Positions 1-8,032 of a stretch of DNA of 64,000 bases are shown piece after piece; within the stretch, counting starts at the first letter, position 1, and each line of letters begins with the position of its first letter. Source of the stretch: Roseibium algicola (GTDB taxonomy: Bacteria; Pseudomonadota; Alphaproteobacteria; Rhizobiales; Stappiaceae); NCBI RefSeq assembly GCF_001999245.1, contig NZ_CP019630.1, positions 1,240,001-1,304,000 of the forward strand, in the 5' to 3' direction. Both the position numbers and the translations under genes were made by a program. A model generated the notes under the pieces. It was given only the letters and a program-made list of their open reading frames with translations. It did not search any database and had not been told where the DNA came from.

Positions 1-544
1 CGCTGAGCGCCGCCAAAGGCGGTGGCAGATCCGTGTCCGATGCCTTTTCGAAATGGAGCAGAGCCAGACGGCCTGCAAGGCGTGCAAGATCCGGATCACA
101 CAGGGGAGCGGCAGGATCGCTTTGATAGAGACTGACGAAAAGGCGCAGTTTTTCTCCGACCGCAAGCAATGTCGTCTTTGCCAGCATGCCGGGATTTTCG
201 AAAAAGAGCTTCCGGTAGTCTGAGCTCATCCGGCCCTCGATCTCGGCGAGCCGGCTCAAGGTCACCGACTGAGGCGGTAACGCCACCAGATCAGGCAACA
301 GAGGATCCTTGAAAAACCAACCGTCGAGATAGGTCTCGGCAAGTTTTCCGGCCATGACGGAGCGGCTGAAGTGCCACGACAGCAGACATCGAGCCTGCGT
401 GTTCTCGATTGCAAAAACCATGATCTGGTCGACACCGAGCGTTTCGACAAACGAGACAAAGGTCTGGGCAAACCGATCCGTGCCCAGATCCGCGAGGCAG
501 GCTTCAATATGACAGGCAGTGGTGTGTCCGTCCGGAGTGCTCAT
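1..544 (-). CDS. LuxR-type transcriptional regulator, N-terminal part (runs off left edge)
   Basis: Reading leftward from an ATG at 544, the frame stays open for 181 residues to the window edge. It begins MSTPDGHTTACHIEAC and holds a globular, PAS/autoinducer-binding-like sensory region. The last residues seen (PPPLAALS) resemble the linker that leads into a LuxR-type helix-turn-helix (LSxRE), which would lie outside the window, so the family call is inferred. A GGGGAGG lies about 17 bases before the ATG, further than ideal, so the start is uncertain. It is divergent from the flavin hydroxylase at 636 with 91 bp between them, so it probably controls that pair. Confidence 0.6.
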   Translation of the reverse strand, partial: MSTPDGHTTACHIEACLADLGTDRFAQTFVSFVETLGVDQIMVFAIENTQARCLLSWHFSRSVMAGKLAETYLDGWFFKDPLLPDLVALPPQSVTLSRLAEIEGRMSSDYRKLFFENPGMLAKTTLLAVGEKLRLFVSLYQSDPAAPLCDPDLARLAGRLALLHFEKASDTDLPPPLAALS

Positions 545-635
545 GAAATGCTGATAGCATGTCCTCCCCGAAAGGGGACAGACGCGAGACGGCAAGGCTC
601 CTAATCTTCTGCCAACAATCAGGGAGGATCCTCAA

Positions 636-2243
636 ATGAGGCCAGCCGGACGTGCCGAAACGGACTCGCTCTATTTCACCTATCCGCATTTCGAAGCGCC
701 GACGGACCGTGCGCATCTGACCCGGTCTGCACGTGTTGCCATTGCCGGAGCGGGGCCGGTCGGCATGACTGCCGCGCTGGCACTTGCCCGAGAAGGAATT
801 GCTTGCGTCCTGGTGGACGCGAAGTCCACCTTCAACGACGGCAGCCGCGCGATCTGTATCGCCCGACAGAGCTACCACATTCTCGACCGGCTTGGCGCAG
901 TCGAGCCCTTTCTGGAAAAATCACTCGGCTGGACCACAGGCCGCAGCTTCTATCGCGGCAGGCAGATCCTCGAATTTGAAATGCCGGACAGTCCGCGCGA
1001 GAAATACCGGCCGATGTACAACCTCGAACAGCAATATATCGAGCAGTACCTGTGGGATGCGATCCAGCGGGAGCCGCTGATCGAAACGAGATGGCAAAGC
1101 CGTGTCTGCGGTCTGGAAGATCTTGAGCAGGGTGTGCGACTGACAATCGAGGATCCGCATCGCACTTACCAGATGACCTGTGACTGGTTGCTGGCGGCGG
1201 ATGGTGCTCGCAGCACCGTCCGGAGCTTGCGCGGTCTGCGGCTCAAGGGCGAGAATTTTGAAGGCCGCTACGTGATTGCCGACGTCCAGATGGAGCATGA
1301 TTACCCGACGATCCGACGCGCCCTGTTCGATCCGGATTGTCGCCGGGGCGGAACGATCCTTGTTCACAAGCAGCCCGACAATATCTGGCGCATCGACTAT
1401 CAGCTTCGCGATGGCGAGGACGAAGCCGAAGCCATCCGCGAGGACACCGTGCGTGCCTCAGTGGCCGCCGTTCTGACGGAAATCGGTTATGACGGGAACT
1501 GGGACCTGGAATGGTGGAGCATCTATTCGGCCAACACCCTGGCACTGGATGACTACCGCGACGGCCGGGTGTTTTTCATCGGCGACAGCGCGCACATCGT
1601 GCCGATCTTTGGCGTACGTGGCCTCAACAACGGTCTCGCCGACGCCCACAACATTGCCTGGAAACTCGCCTGGGTACTGAACGGAAAGGCCGGTCCGGAT
1701 CTCCTCGACAGCTACACGCCCGAGCGACGTGGGGCGACGCTGGATGTGTTTCGGAACGCCTCCAAGTCCGCCCGTTTCATGACACCTCCGACGGCAGGTT
1801 GGCAATTGATGCGCGACGCAGCTCTCAATCTTTCGCTCAGCCACTCCTTTGCAGGAGAGCTCGCCAACCCGCGCCAGATGACACCCTACACTTATGCCGA
1901 CAGCCCGGTTGTTACCCCGGACGACGAAAACTTCGAAGGTGGGCCAAAACCCGGCGCTGTCTTGCCGAACGCGCGCGTTGGTGACGGGTTCCTGTCCGAC
2001 TTGCTCGGTGACGGGTTCTCGCTGATCGCCTTCAGTAAAGAGGTGGCGGATCGTCTCGCCGACCTGGATTTTACCCGGGTCGTGCTGCAGCCGGGCTCGG
2101 AAGCAGCTGAAGTGCTCGCGGCTTCCGCCTGCAGTGCCTATCTTGTCCGGCCCGACATGCACATTGCAGCGCGCTGGCAAACCGCTTCAACAGAGGCAAT
2201 CCGCCAAGCTCTCGAGCTTGCAGTCGCTGGAGGAAAAGCATGA
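636..2243 (+). CDS. FAD-dependent aromatic-type monooxygenase
   Basis: A 535-residue flavoprotein of the group A hydroxylase family (relatives: 3-(3-hydroxyphenyl)propionate and phenol-type hydroxylases). The Rossmann dinucleotide motif GAGPVG is at residues 38-43, and the second FAD/NAD(P)H signature is FFIGDSAHIVPIFGVRGLNNG, shared in part by the family, near residues 310-330. A C-terminal thioredoxin-like tail matches larger members such as MhpA. The ATG follows AGGGAGG with 7-8 bases of spacing. Its stop overlaps the start of the next small gene (ATGA), so the two are translationally coupled. The substrate cannot be read from sequence; an aromatic or phenolic acid is likely. It acts in the cytoplasm with NAD(P)H and O2. 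Confidence 0.85.
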   Translation: MRPAGRAETDSLYFTYPHFEAPTDRAHLTRSARVAIAGAGPVGMTAALALAREGIACVLVDAKSTFNDGSRAICIARQSYHILDRLGAVEPFLEKSLGWTTGRSFYRGRQILEFEMPDSPREKYRPMYNLEQQYIEQYLWDAIQREPLIETRWQSRVCGLEDLEQGVRLTIEDPHRTYQMTCDWLLAADGARSTVRSLRGLRLKGENFEGRYVIADVQMEHDYPTIRRALFDPDCRRGGTILVHKQPDNIWRIDYQLRDGEDEAEAIREDTVRASVAAVLTEIGYDGNWDLEWWSIYSANTLALDDYRDGRVFFIGDSAHIVPIFGVRGLNNGLADAHNIAWKLAWVLNGKAGPDLLDSYTPERRGATLDVFRNASKSARFMTPPTAGWQLMRDAALNLSLSHSFAGELANPRQMTPYTYADSPVVTPDDENFEGGPKPGAVLPNARVGDGFLSDLLGDGFSLIAFSKEVADRLADLDFTRVVLQPGSEAAEVLAASACSAYLVRPDMHIAARWQTASTEAIRQALELAVAGGKA

Positions 2244-2419
2244 CACCCGCCGATCTGGAAACCGTTTACGAGGCCTTGGCCGAACAGCTCGATGCCATCG
2301 GATCCGCTCAACGGGAGCTTTACCTCGCCAAGCTCGCCTTGCTGCTGGCGCATGAGGTCGCCGACGCAAATCGTGCACGTTCGCTTGTTGCCGAAGCTGC
2401 CAACAATCTCGAAGTATGA
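2240..2419 (+). CDS. Small DUF2783-like protein coupled to the hydroxylase
   Basis: A 59-residue acidic, helical protein starting MTPADLETVYEALAEQLDAI. Its ATG overlaps the stop of the upstream monooxygenase (ATGA), which is strong evidence that it is real. Length, composition and position directly after an FAD monooxygenase match my memory of the DUF2783 family, found beside such hydroxylases in proteobacteria; no database was consulted. No enzymatic motif is present. A role as a helper or stabilising subunit of the hydroxylase is a guess from linkage. Confidence 0.7.
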   Translation: MTPADLETVYEALAEQLDAIGSAQRELYLAKLALLLAHEVADANRARSLVAEAANNLEV

Positions 2420-2570
2420 CGTCAGTGTCAACAAACAAAGCGTGTCGCGATCTTTCGAATTCAGGCGACACGCTTTTTCTCTTTTTAACGCACAGCCTTT
2501 TGCGTCATTCAGATTGACCCGCCCGACACTTTTGAGCGGCGGATTCTTTTGCAGTCAGCCCTCGGTACGT

Positions 2571-2692
2571 CTTCCCGGACGCAGCGGAGCGGAGATCCGG
2601 GACCGGTGAGCCGAGGCCTTTCGTTTGAGCGGCCTCAAAAGATAGCTCCTTGGCTCCCCGATCCCGGCTCGCGCTACGCTTGGCCGGGATGA
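2571..2692. repeat. Mosaic palindromic intergenic repeat
   Basis: The 323-bp convergent gap 2420-2742 holds no gene. Within it are three nested inverted repeats: TCCCGGA (2573-2579) with TCCGGGA (2596-2602), GAGGCC (2613-2618) with GGCCTC (2631-2636), and ATCCCGGC (2661-2668) with GCCGGGAT (2683-2690). The pattern of C/G-rich palindromes joined by purine-rich spacers is typical of the short mosaic repeats scattered between genes in Rhizobiales-like genomes. It may also fold in RNA and help end transcription from both sides. Confidence 0.6.
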
Positions 2693-2742
2693 CGCCGGTG
2701 GGTGAAACCGGAAGCCCTGACTTCGAACCGGTCGACGTCGCT

Positions 2743-3093
2743 TTAAGCGAGTGCCGCGATGACGATGATCTCGACCTTGTATTCCGGGGCTGCCAGTTTG
2801 GCTTCACCGGTAGCGCGTGCCGGCGGGTTTGCCGGATCGACCCAGGCGTCCCAGACCTTGTTCATCTCGGCAAAGTCCTTCATGTCGTCCATCCAGATAG
2901 TGGTCTGGAGAATGCGGCTCTTGTTGCTGCCAGCCTGCTCCAGAAGGGCATCGATGCGCTCCAGGATCGTCTGTGTCTGGTTGGTAACGGTGTCGCCTGG
3001 ATTGCCGACCTGACCGGCAAGATAGACGAGACCGCCGTGGATAACAGCCTGGCTCATGCGCGGGCCAACTTCCAGCCGTTTGATGTCGGACAT
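2743..3093 (-). CDS. RidA family enamine/imine deaminase
   Basis: A 116-residue single-domain protein of the RidA/YjgF/UK114 family. It shows the typical beginning (VIHGGLVYLAGQVG), the central ILERIDALLEQAG helix and the closing KVEIIVIAALA strand. RidA proteins hydrolyse reactive enamines and imines released by PLP enzymes and amino acid oxidases. It is the last gene of the ten-gene operon, 36 bp after the D-arginine dehydrogenase-like gene, whose direct product would be an imine. That linkage suggests it drains that intermediate. The canonical Arg near residue 105 of archetypal RidA is not obvious, so it may belong to a sister Rid subfamily. Confidence 0.9.
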   Translation of the reverse strand: MSDIKRLEVGPRMSQAVIHGGLVYLAGQVGNPGDTVTNQTQTILERIDALLEQAGSNKSRILQTTIWMDDMKDFAEMNKVWDAWVDPANPPARATGEAKLAAPEYKVEIIVIAALA

Positions 3094-3129
3094 GATTGAA
3101 TTCCTTCTTGTCTTGAAAGAGACGCCCGC

Positions 3130-4230
3130 TCAGAACAAGCGGGCGGGATCGAGAGCAGCCACTACCTTCTCGGGCAGTTCGCTCGGACGCTTGAGACAAA
3201 GATCCGCAACGAGCCGGGAGAGCGCTGGGGCCGTTTGTACGCCGTAGCCGCCCTGACCGGCAAGCCAGAAAAACCCTTCCGCATCCGGTGCAAATCCAAC
3301 CACAGGCGTGCGGTCCGCAACGAAGCTGCGCAGGCCTGCCCAATTCCGCTCGACGCGCGTGACGGGCATCGTCACGGCCTGCTCGAACCGGTGCAGACCT
3401 TCAGCCAGAACCATGTCATCTGCCCAGGCATCGTGCGGCTCAACCGGGTCTTCATCGGCAGGCGAAACCATGAACTTGCCGGCATCCGGCTTGGCATACC
3501 ATTGCTCCGACGCGCTGGCGACGAGCGGCCATTTCGTGACATCGATACCATCTGGCGGCGGCACGATGGCCGCCGAGCGGCGCATGGGCACCAGGCCGAC
3601 CTTGCGAACGCCTGCCAGACCCGCGATCTGATCCGCCCAGGCCCCGGCTGCATTGATGAGGACCGGCGCTTCGAAGGCCCCCTTGGGCGTCTCGACACGC
3701 CACTGCCCGCCGCTTCTGAGAATGCGCTGCGCGGGCGCTTCCGTGACGAACCGCGCCCCGGCCTTTCGTGCAAGCCGGGCAAAGCCCTGCAACAATCTGT
3801 CGACGTCGATATCCTGTGCGTCCTGCTCGATGGCAGCAGCGGCAATCGTTTCCTTGCGAAGCAGTGGAAACAGGGCGACAGCTTCTTCCGCCGTCAGGAC
3901 TTCCATGCCGTCCGCACCCTCAAGATATGTGCGGAATGCCTCCAGTTCGTCCTCCGTCGCGATGAGCATTTCACCACGGGGCGACAGCAGGCTTTCCTCC
4001 GATATCCCTTCCGGGTTCTTCAGAACCGGCTCCGAAGCTGCATTCAAGGCCCGTAAGGTGGCATTGCCGTAGTTGCGGATGAAGATGGCGGCGGAGCGAC
4101 CGGTCGCGTGTCGGCCAAGCGCATCTTCCATTTCCAGCACGGTGACCTTTGCGTCCGGTGCAAGCCGTGCCGCGGCCCCGGTGCCGGCTATGCCGCCGCC
4201 GATGATCAGAAAATCCGATGTCTCGATCAT
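3130..4230 (-). CDS. FAD-dependent D-amino acid dehydrogenase, D-arginine dehydrogenase-like
   Basis: A 366-residue DAO-family flavoenzyme with the FAD motif IIGGGIAGTGAAARL at residues 9-23. The segments GRHATGRSAA, LINAAGAWADQIAGLAGV, WAGLRSFVADRTPVVGF and FFWLAGQGGYGVQT resemble, as I recall them, those of Pseudomonas DauA, which oxidises D-arginine and other basic D-amino acids to the imino acid. The electron acceptor is probably a quinone or carrier. The start overlaps the deacetylase stop by 4 bp (ATGA). RidA follows directly, fitting an imine product. The substrate here is inferred and may be another basic amine. Confidence 0.8.
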   Translation of the reverse strand: MIETSDFLIIGGGIAGTGAAARLAPDAKVTVLEMEDALGRHATGRSAAIFIRNYGNATLRALNAASEPVLKNPEGISEESLLSPRGEMLIATEDELEAFRTYLEGADGMEVLTAEEAVALFPLLRKETIAAAAIEQDAQDIDVDRLLQGFARLARKAGARFVTEAPAQRILRSGGQWRVETPKGAFEAPVLINAAGAWADQIAGLAGVRKVGLVPMRRSAAIVPPPDGIDVTKWPLVASASEQWYAKPDAGKFMVSPADEDPVEPHDAWADDMVLAEGLHRFEQAVTMPVTRVERNWAGLRSFVADRTPVVGFAPDAEGFFWLAGQGGYGVQTAPALSRLVADLCLKRPSELPEKVVAALDPARLF

Positions 4231-5249
4231 GCGTCCTGGAACCCTTTCAGGAAACTGCTGAGGTTCTGGCCGAGTTCTTCCGACAGGTAACCGCCTTCCT
4301 GCACGAACAGCACCGGCAGGCCGAGCTTCGCGATGGCGGCACCAATCCGTCCGAACCCGGGTGTGGTGATGGCGAGCCCCTTGAGAGGATCTTTTTCATA
4401 AGCATCGAGCCCCAGGGCAACAACCAGAATATCGGTACCGAATGCCCGAATGTGGTCGAAGGCCGTTTCCAGGGGTTTCAGGTACTCGTCATCCCCGGTG
4501 CCGCGTGCCAGGGGCAGGTTGAGATTACAGCCCCGTCCTGCGCCCTCGCCGCGCTCATGGCCGTGGCCCCAGAAGAACGGATAGAACCGCACCGGATCGG
4601 CATGCAGCGAAACGGTGAGAACGTCACCGCGCTCATAGAAGATGCCTTGCGTGCCATTGCCGTGGTGGACGTCGATGTCGAGGATCGCCGGACGCTTGCC
4701 TGCCTTCAGAAGCCTTTCGGCCGCAATGCCGGAGTTGTTGAGAAAACAGAAGCCGCCCGCCAGATCGGCGAATGCATGGTGACCGGGAGGGCGCGACAGC
4801 ACATAGGCGGCCTGTTCCCCGGCCGCCATTAAGTCCGCGCCGTGGACCGCACTTTGGGCAGACCAATAGGCCGCTTCCCAGGTACCGGCTGCGATTGGAC
4901 AACTGGTATCGGCCTGATGGAACCCGGCCTGACCGACTGCGGAGCGCGGATAACTTGCCGTGCGCCGGTCCGGATGAATGTTCGGAATGACCTCGTCGGA
5001 TGCTCCCTCGATCCGGCTCCAGCGTTCATGGATGGTCTGAAGAAAAACGAGGTATTCCGCAGAGTGGAGAGCCGCAATCGGGCCGAGGCCATGATCTTCC
5101 GGCGCTTCGAAGCGGCACCCTGCTTCCTTGGCACCTTCGGTCAGGACCTCGATGCGCTTCGGCTGTTCCGGATTGGCCAGCCTGGTGCCGTTCGCCATGA
5201 AATGCTTGGGATCGTGCACCCATTGGCGGTCGTCAAAAATGGCTTTCAT
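4227..5249 (-). CDS. Histone deacetylase-family amidohydrolase, acetylpolyamine amidohydrolase-like
   Basis: A 340-residue arginase/deacetylase-fold enzyme. The catalytic His pair is in RPPGHH (157-158). Zinc ligands are D193 and H195 (DIDVHHGNG) and D282 (GLDAYEKDP). The catalytic Tyr is Y321 (EGGY). All sit about two residues from the positions I recall for Mycoplana ramosa acetylpolyamine amidohydrolase, and the length is nearly identical. This supports deacetylation of N-acetylated polyamines or similar amines in the cytoplasm. It overlaps both neighbours by 4 bp. A GNAT acetyltransferase gene lies immediately upstream, an unusual pairing of opposite activities. Confidence 0.88.
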   Translation of the reverse strand: MKAIFDDRQWVHDPKHFMANGTRLANPEQPKRIEVLTEGAKEAGCRFEAPEDHGLGPIAALHSAEYLVFLQTIHERWSRIEGASDEVIPNIHPDRRTASYPRSAVGQAGFHQADTSCPIAAGTWEAAYWSAQSAVHGADLMAAGEQAAYVLSRPPGHHAFADLAGGFCFLNNSGIAAERLLKAGKRPAILDIDVHHGNGTQGIFYERGDVLTVSLHADPVRFYPFFWGHGHERGEGAGRGCNLNLPLARGTGDDEYLKPLETAFDHIRAFGTDILVVALGLDAYEKDPLKGLAITTPGFGRIGAAIAKLGLPVLFVQEGGYLSEELGQNLSSFLKGFQDA

Positions 5250-5734
5250 GAGCGGTCCCTCAATTTGTCGAGTGCCGGTGCGCGCAGATCGAAGACGGTT
5301 TCGCCTTCCCGAGGCGCAAAACCGAGCCGTTCATAGAAACGGCGTGCATCCGGATTGTCGTGATAAACGGCGAGCTTCAGAAAGATCGGCGTCCAGCTAT
5401 CAGGCGCTAGATCCAGACTGGCGGCAAGCAGGCGCTGGCCCAGCCCTTCACCGCGCGCTTCTCCATCGACCCAAAGATCGGAAACATAGAGACCGGTGCC
5501 ACCACGCGTCGTCGAAAAGACAGGCGAGGCCTGCAACACGCCGAGCGTTCGGTCGTCAGACGGCCGGATCGCTAGCAGCGCGAAGAAGGCGGGAGTTTCC
5601 GAGAAACCGTGGCGGATCACATCATCAAGACTGGCGACGTGAGTGTCGCCCATATCGGCCGAAAGCTGGAGCAGCGCTGCGTGAAGCCTTTCGGCATCAG
5701 CTCGTTCAGCCCGCCTGATCGTTATGTTGCTCAT
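5246..5734 (-). CDS. GNAT family N-acetyltransferase
   Basis: A 162-residue GNAT-fold protein. The acetyl-CoA binding segment GEARGEGLGQRLLAA (motif A, R/Q-x-x-G-x-G/A) is near residues 93-107, and the family ending NPDARRFYERLGFAPREGE is near 128-146. It is translationally coupled to the deacetylase gene downstream (4-bp overlap) and starts 2 bp after the BKACE stop. The acceptor substrate is unknown; in this operon an amine such as a polyamine or diamino acid is plausible. Confidence 0.88.
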   Translation of the reverse strand: MSNITIRRAERADAERLHAALLQLSADMGDTHVASLDDVIRHGFSETPAFFALLAIRPSDDRTLGVLQASPVFSTTRGGTGLYVSDLWVDGEARGEGLGQRLLAASLDLAPDSWTPIFLKLAVYHDNPDARRFYERLGFAPREGETVFDLRAPALDKLRDRS

Positions 5735-5736
5735 GA

Positions 5737-6666
5737 TCAGAAGGCCGTCTCGCCGGCCCCTTTGAGGCCCAGCATCTGCCGGGCTTCTTCCGGTGTTGCG
5801 ACCGTTCGCCCGAGTTCCTCGACAATCTTGCGGATCTTGGTGACCTGCTCCGCGTTGGAGCGGGCCAGCTCACCCTTGGCGATGTAAAGATTGTCCTCCA
5901 GCCCGACACGGACGTGCCCGCCCATGCTGGCAGCAATGGTGGCGAAAGGGATCTGCTGTCGGCCCGCCGCAAGAACGGAGAAGATATAGTCGTCGCCGAA
6001 AAGCTTGTCCGCCATCCGCTTCATGTGCTGCAGGTTTTCCGGGTCCGCACCGATACCGCCCAGAACGCCGAAGACGAACTGGATGAAGTACGGCGGCTTG
6101 ACGAGCCCCCGGTCGGCGAAGTGGCGCAGCATGTAAAGATGCCCGACGTCGTAGCATTCGAACTCGAAACGCGCACCGCGCTGCTGGCCCATCTGTGTCA
6201 GCACGAATTCGATATCCCGCGGTGTGTTCTTGAAGACGAGATCATCCGTACCGCGCAGGAAAGGCTGCTCCCAGTCATGCACCCACGCGTCGTAACGGTC
6301 GGCCAGCGGATAGAGCGCAAAGTTCATTGTGCCCATGTTGAGTGAGCACATTTCCGGCTCGGCCTTCAGCGGACCGGCAAGCCTGTCCTCCAGGCTCATG
6401 ATGGCGCTGCCGCCGGTGGACAGGTTGAGCACCGCGCCGCAGCCCGCCTTGATCTCCGAAAGGAAGGCCATGAAGTCGGCCTCCCTCGCCGACGGCTGGC
6501 CGGTTTCCGGATTTCGGGCATGAAGATGCAGGATTGCGGCGCCCGCCTCGGCAGCGCCTATCGCCTGGCCTGCAATCTCGGCAGGCGTCACCGGCAAGTG
6601 AGGCGACATGGTGGGTGTATGAATGGAGCCCGTGACGGCACAGGTGATGATGATCTTGTCTGTCAT
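5737..6666 (-). CDS. Beta-keto acid cleavage enzyme (BKACE, DUF849)
   Basis: A 309-residue protein of the 3-keto-5-aminohexanoate cleavage (Kce) family. BKACE enzymes condense a beta-keto acid with acetyl-CoA and split it into acetoacetate plus a new CoA ester. The Zn-binding HLHAR motif gives H47 and H49, and the late acidic residue is E257 (VGLEDNL). The ATG at 6666 begins MTDKIIITCAVTGS, the usual family start; an upstream extension to 6762 overlaps the aminotransferase and is rejected. It lies 10 bp after the aminotransferase, whose keto product is the likely BKACE substrate. The side chain handled by this member is not known. Confidence 0.9.
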   Translation of the reverse strand: MTDKIIITCAVTGSIHTPTMSPHLPVTPAEIAGQAIGAAEAGAAILHLHARNPETGQPSAREADFMAFLSEIKAGCGAVLNLSTGGSAIMSLEDRLAGPLKAEPEMCSLNMGTMNFALYPLADRYDAWVHDWEQPFLRGTDDLVFKNTPRDIEFVLTQMGQQRGARFEFECYDVGHLYMLRHFADRGLVKPPYFIQFVFGVLGGIGADPENLQHMKRMADKLFGDDYIFSVLAAGRQQIPFATIAASMGGHVRVGLEDNLYIAKGELARSNAEQVTKIRKIVEELGRTVATPEEARQMLGLKGAGETAF

Positions 6667-6676
6667 GTCTTGAATG

Positions 6677-8032
6677 TCAGCTGGCTCTGGCCTGTTGCTG
6701 CGAAATCCTGTCGAGAAACTGGCGGAGAGAAAGGTCGAGACCTTCGATGATCTCGGCAACATGATCCGGTGTCGAGATCATGGGAGGCGCAATCAGGAAG
6801 TGGTCGCCGCTGTAGCCGCCCCGCGTCCGGCGGGAATAGATGATAAGGCCATTCTCATAAGCAATATCGACCAGTTCGTTGAAGGCGTTCAGTTCCTTTG
6901 CGAGTGGTCTCAGGCTTGCACGGTCCTCGACCAGTTCGAAGGCCAGCAACAACCCTTCGCCGCGTACGTCGCCGATGATCGAATAGCGGTCCATCAGCTT
7001 CTTCAGTTCGCTCTTCAGGAGCGCCCCTGTTTCAGCCGCGTTCTGGCACAGGTTTTCCCGCTCGATCTCGTCCAGCACCGCCAGACCGGCAGAGCAGGCA
7101 AGCGGGTTGCCGGCATATGTGAAACCATGCAGGAAACCGCCATTATCAAGCACGTTGGTGACGATGTCCTTATGCGCAATCATGGCGCCCAGAGGCGCAT
7201 AACCAGCAGCAAAGCCTTTGGAGATCACCAGAATATCCGGATCGACATTCCAGTGTTCACCGGCGAAGAACTTTCCGGTCCTCCCGCCACCGGTCATGAC
7301 CTCGTCATGGATCAGCAGGACGCCGTAACGCGTGCAGATCTCGCGAATGCGTTGCATGTACCCCTTCGGCGGCACGAGCGCGCCGGTGGAGGCGCCACCG
7401 ATCGGCTCGACAATAAAGGCCAGGATCGTTTCCGGGCCTTCGGACAGGATCTTCGCCTCCAGCATGTCGGCGTAGTGTCTGCCCGTTGCCTCGTCGTCCG
7501 GGTCCAGTCCGTCGAGATAGGCGCGCGGTGCCGGGATCTTCGGCATCGGCCGCATCATGGGGTCGAACGGCGCAGTAAGGGGTGCATAGCCTGTCAGGGC
7601 CAGAGCGCCGAGCGTGCAGCCGTGATAGCTCGGTTCGCGCGAGATGATCTTGTAACGCTGCGCCTGGCCGATCGCGATGGCGTTCTGGCGGGCCAGCTTG
7701 ATGGCGCTCTCCACCGCTTCCGACCCGCCGGAAACGAAGAAGACCTTTTCCAGCCCCTCGGGCGCCAGTGCGGCGGTCCTGGCGGCCAGCAGTTCCGCAG
7801 GCTCTGTCTCGAAATGGAGGCGGTAACCGAAGGTGGACTTGTCCATCTGCTTGCGCATTGCCTCCAGCACGCGCGGGTTGGAATGGCCGATGTTGCAGAC
7901 CATCGCCCCGGACGAACCGTCGAGATAGCGCTTGCCGTCGACGTCCCACATGTAGACGCCGCGCGCCTGGTCCAGAACAGGCCGGCGCTGACGAGACTGA
8001 TAGAACAGATGAGAAGTTTGCGGACGGCTCAT
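6677..8032 (-). CDS. Class III (omega-amino acid) PLP aminotransferase
   Basis: A 451-residue fold-type I transaminase. Phosphate binding is at FVSGGSEAVESAIKLAR (99-115). The cofactor Asp lies in LLIHDEVMTGGGRTG (D243) and the Schiff-base Lys is K272 in VISKGFAAGYAPLGA. Class III members move the amino group from omega- or beta-amino acids or diamines to pyruvate or 2-oxoglutarate. Its start overlaps the ATPase stop by 4 bp (ATGA), and BKACE follows 10 bp later. The order suggests transamination of an imported amine or beta-amino acid to the keto acid used by BKACE. Confidence 0.92.
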   Translation of the reverse strand: MSRPQTSHLFYQSRQRRPVLDQARGVYMWDVDGKRYLDGSSGAMVCNIGHSNPRVLEAMRKQMDKSTFGYRLHFETEPAELLAARTAALAPEGLEKVFFVSGGSEAVESAIKLARQNAIAIGQAQRYKIISREPSYHGCTLGALALTGYAPLTAPFDPMMRPMPKIPAPRAYLDGLDPDDEATGRHYADMLEAKILSEGPETILAFIVEPIGGASTGALVPPKGYMQRIREICTRYGVLLIHDEVMTGGGRTGKFFAGEHWNVDPDILVISKGFAAGYAPLGAMIAHKDIVTNVLDNGGFLHGFTYAGNPLACSAGLAVLDEIERENLCQNAAETGALLKSELKKLMDRYSIIGDVRGEGLLLAFELVEDRASLRPLAKELNAFNELVDIAYENGLIIYSRRTRGGYSGDHFLIAPPMISTPDHVAEIIEGLDLSLRQFLDRISQQQARAS

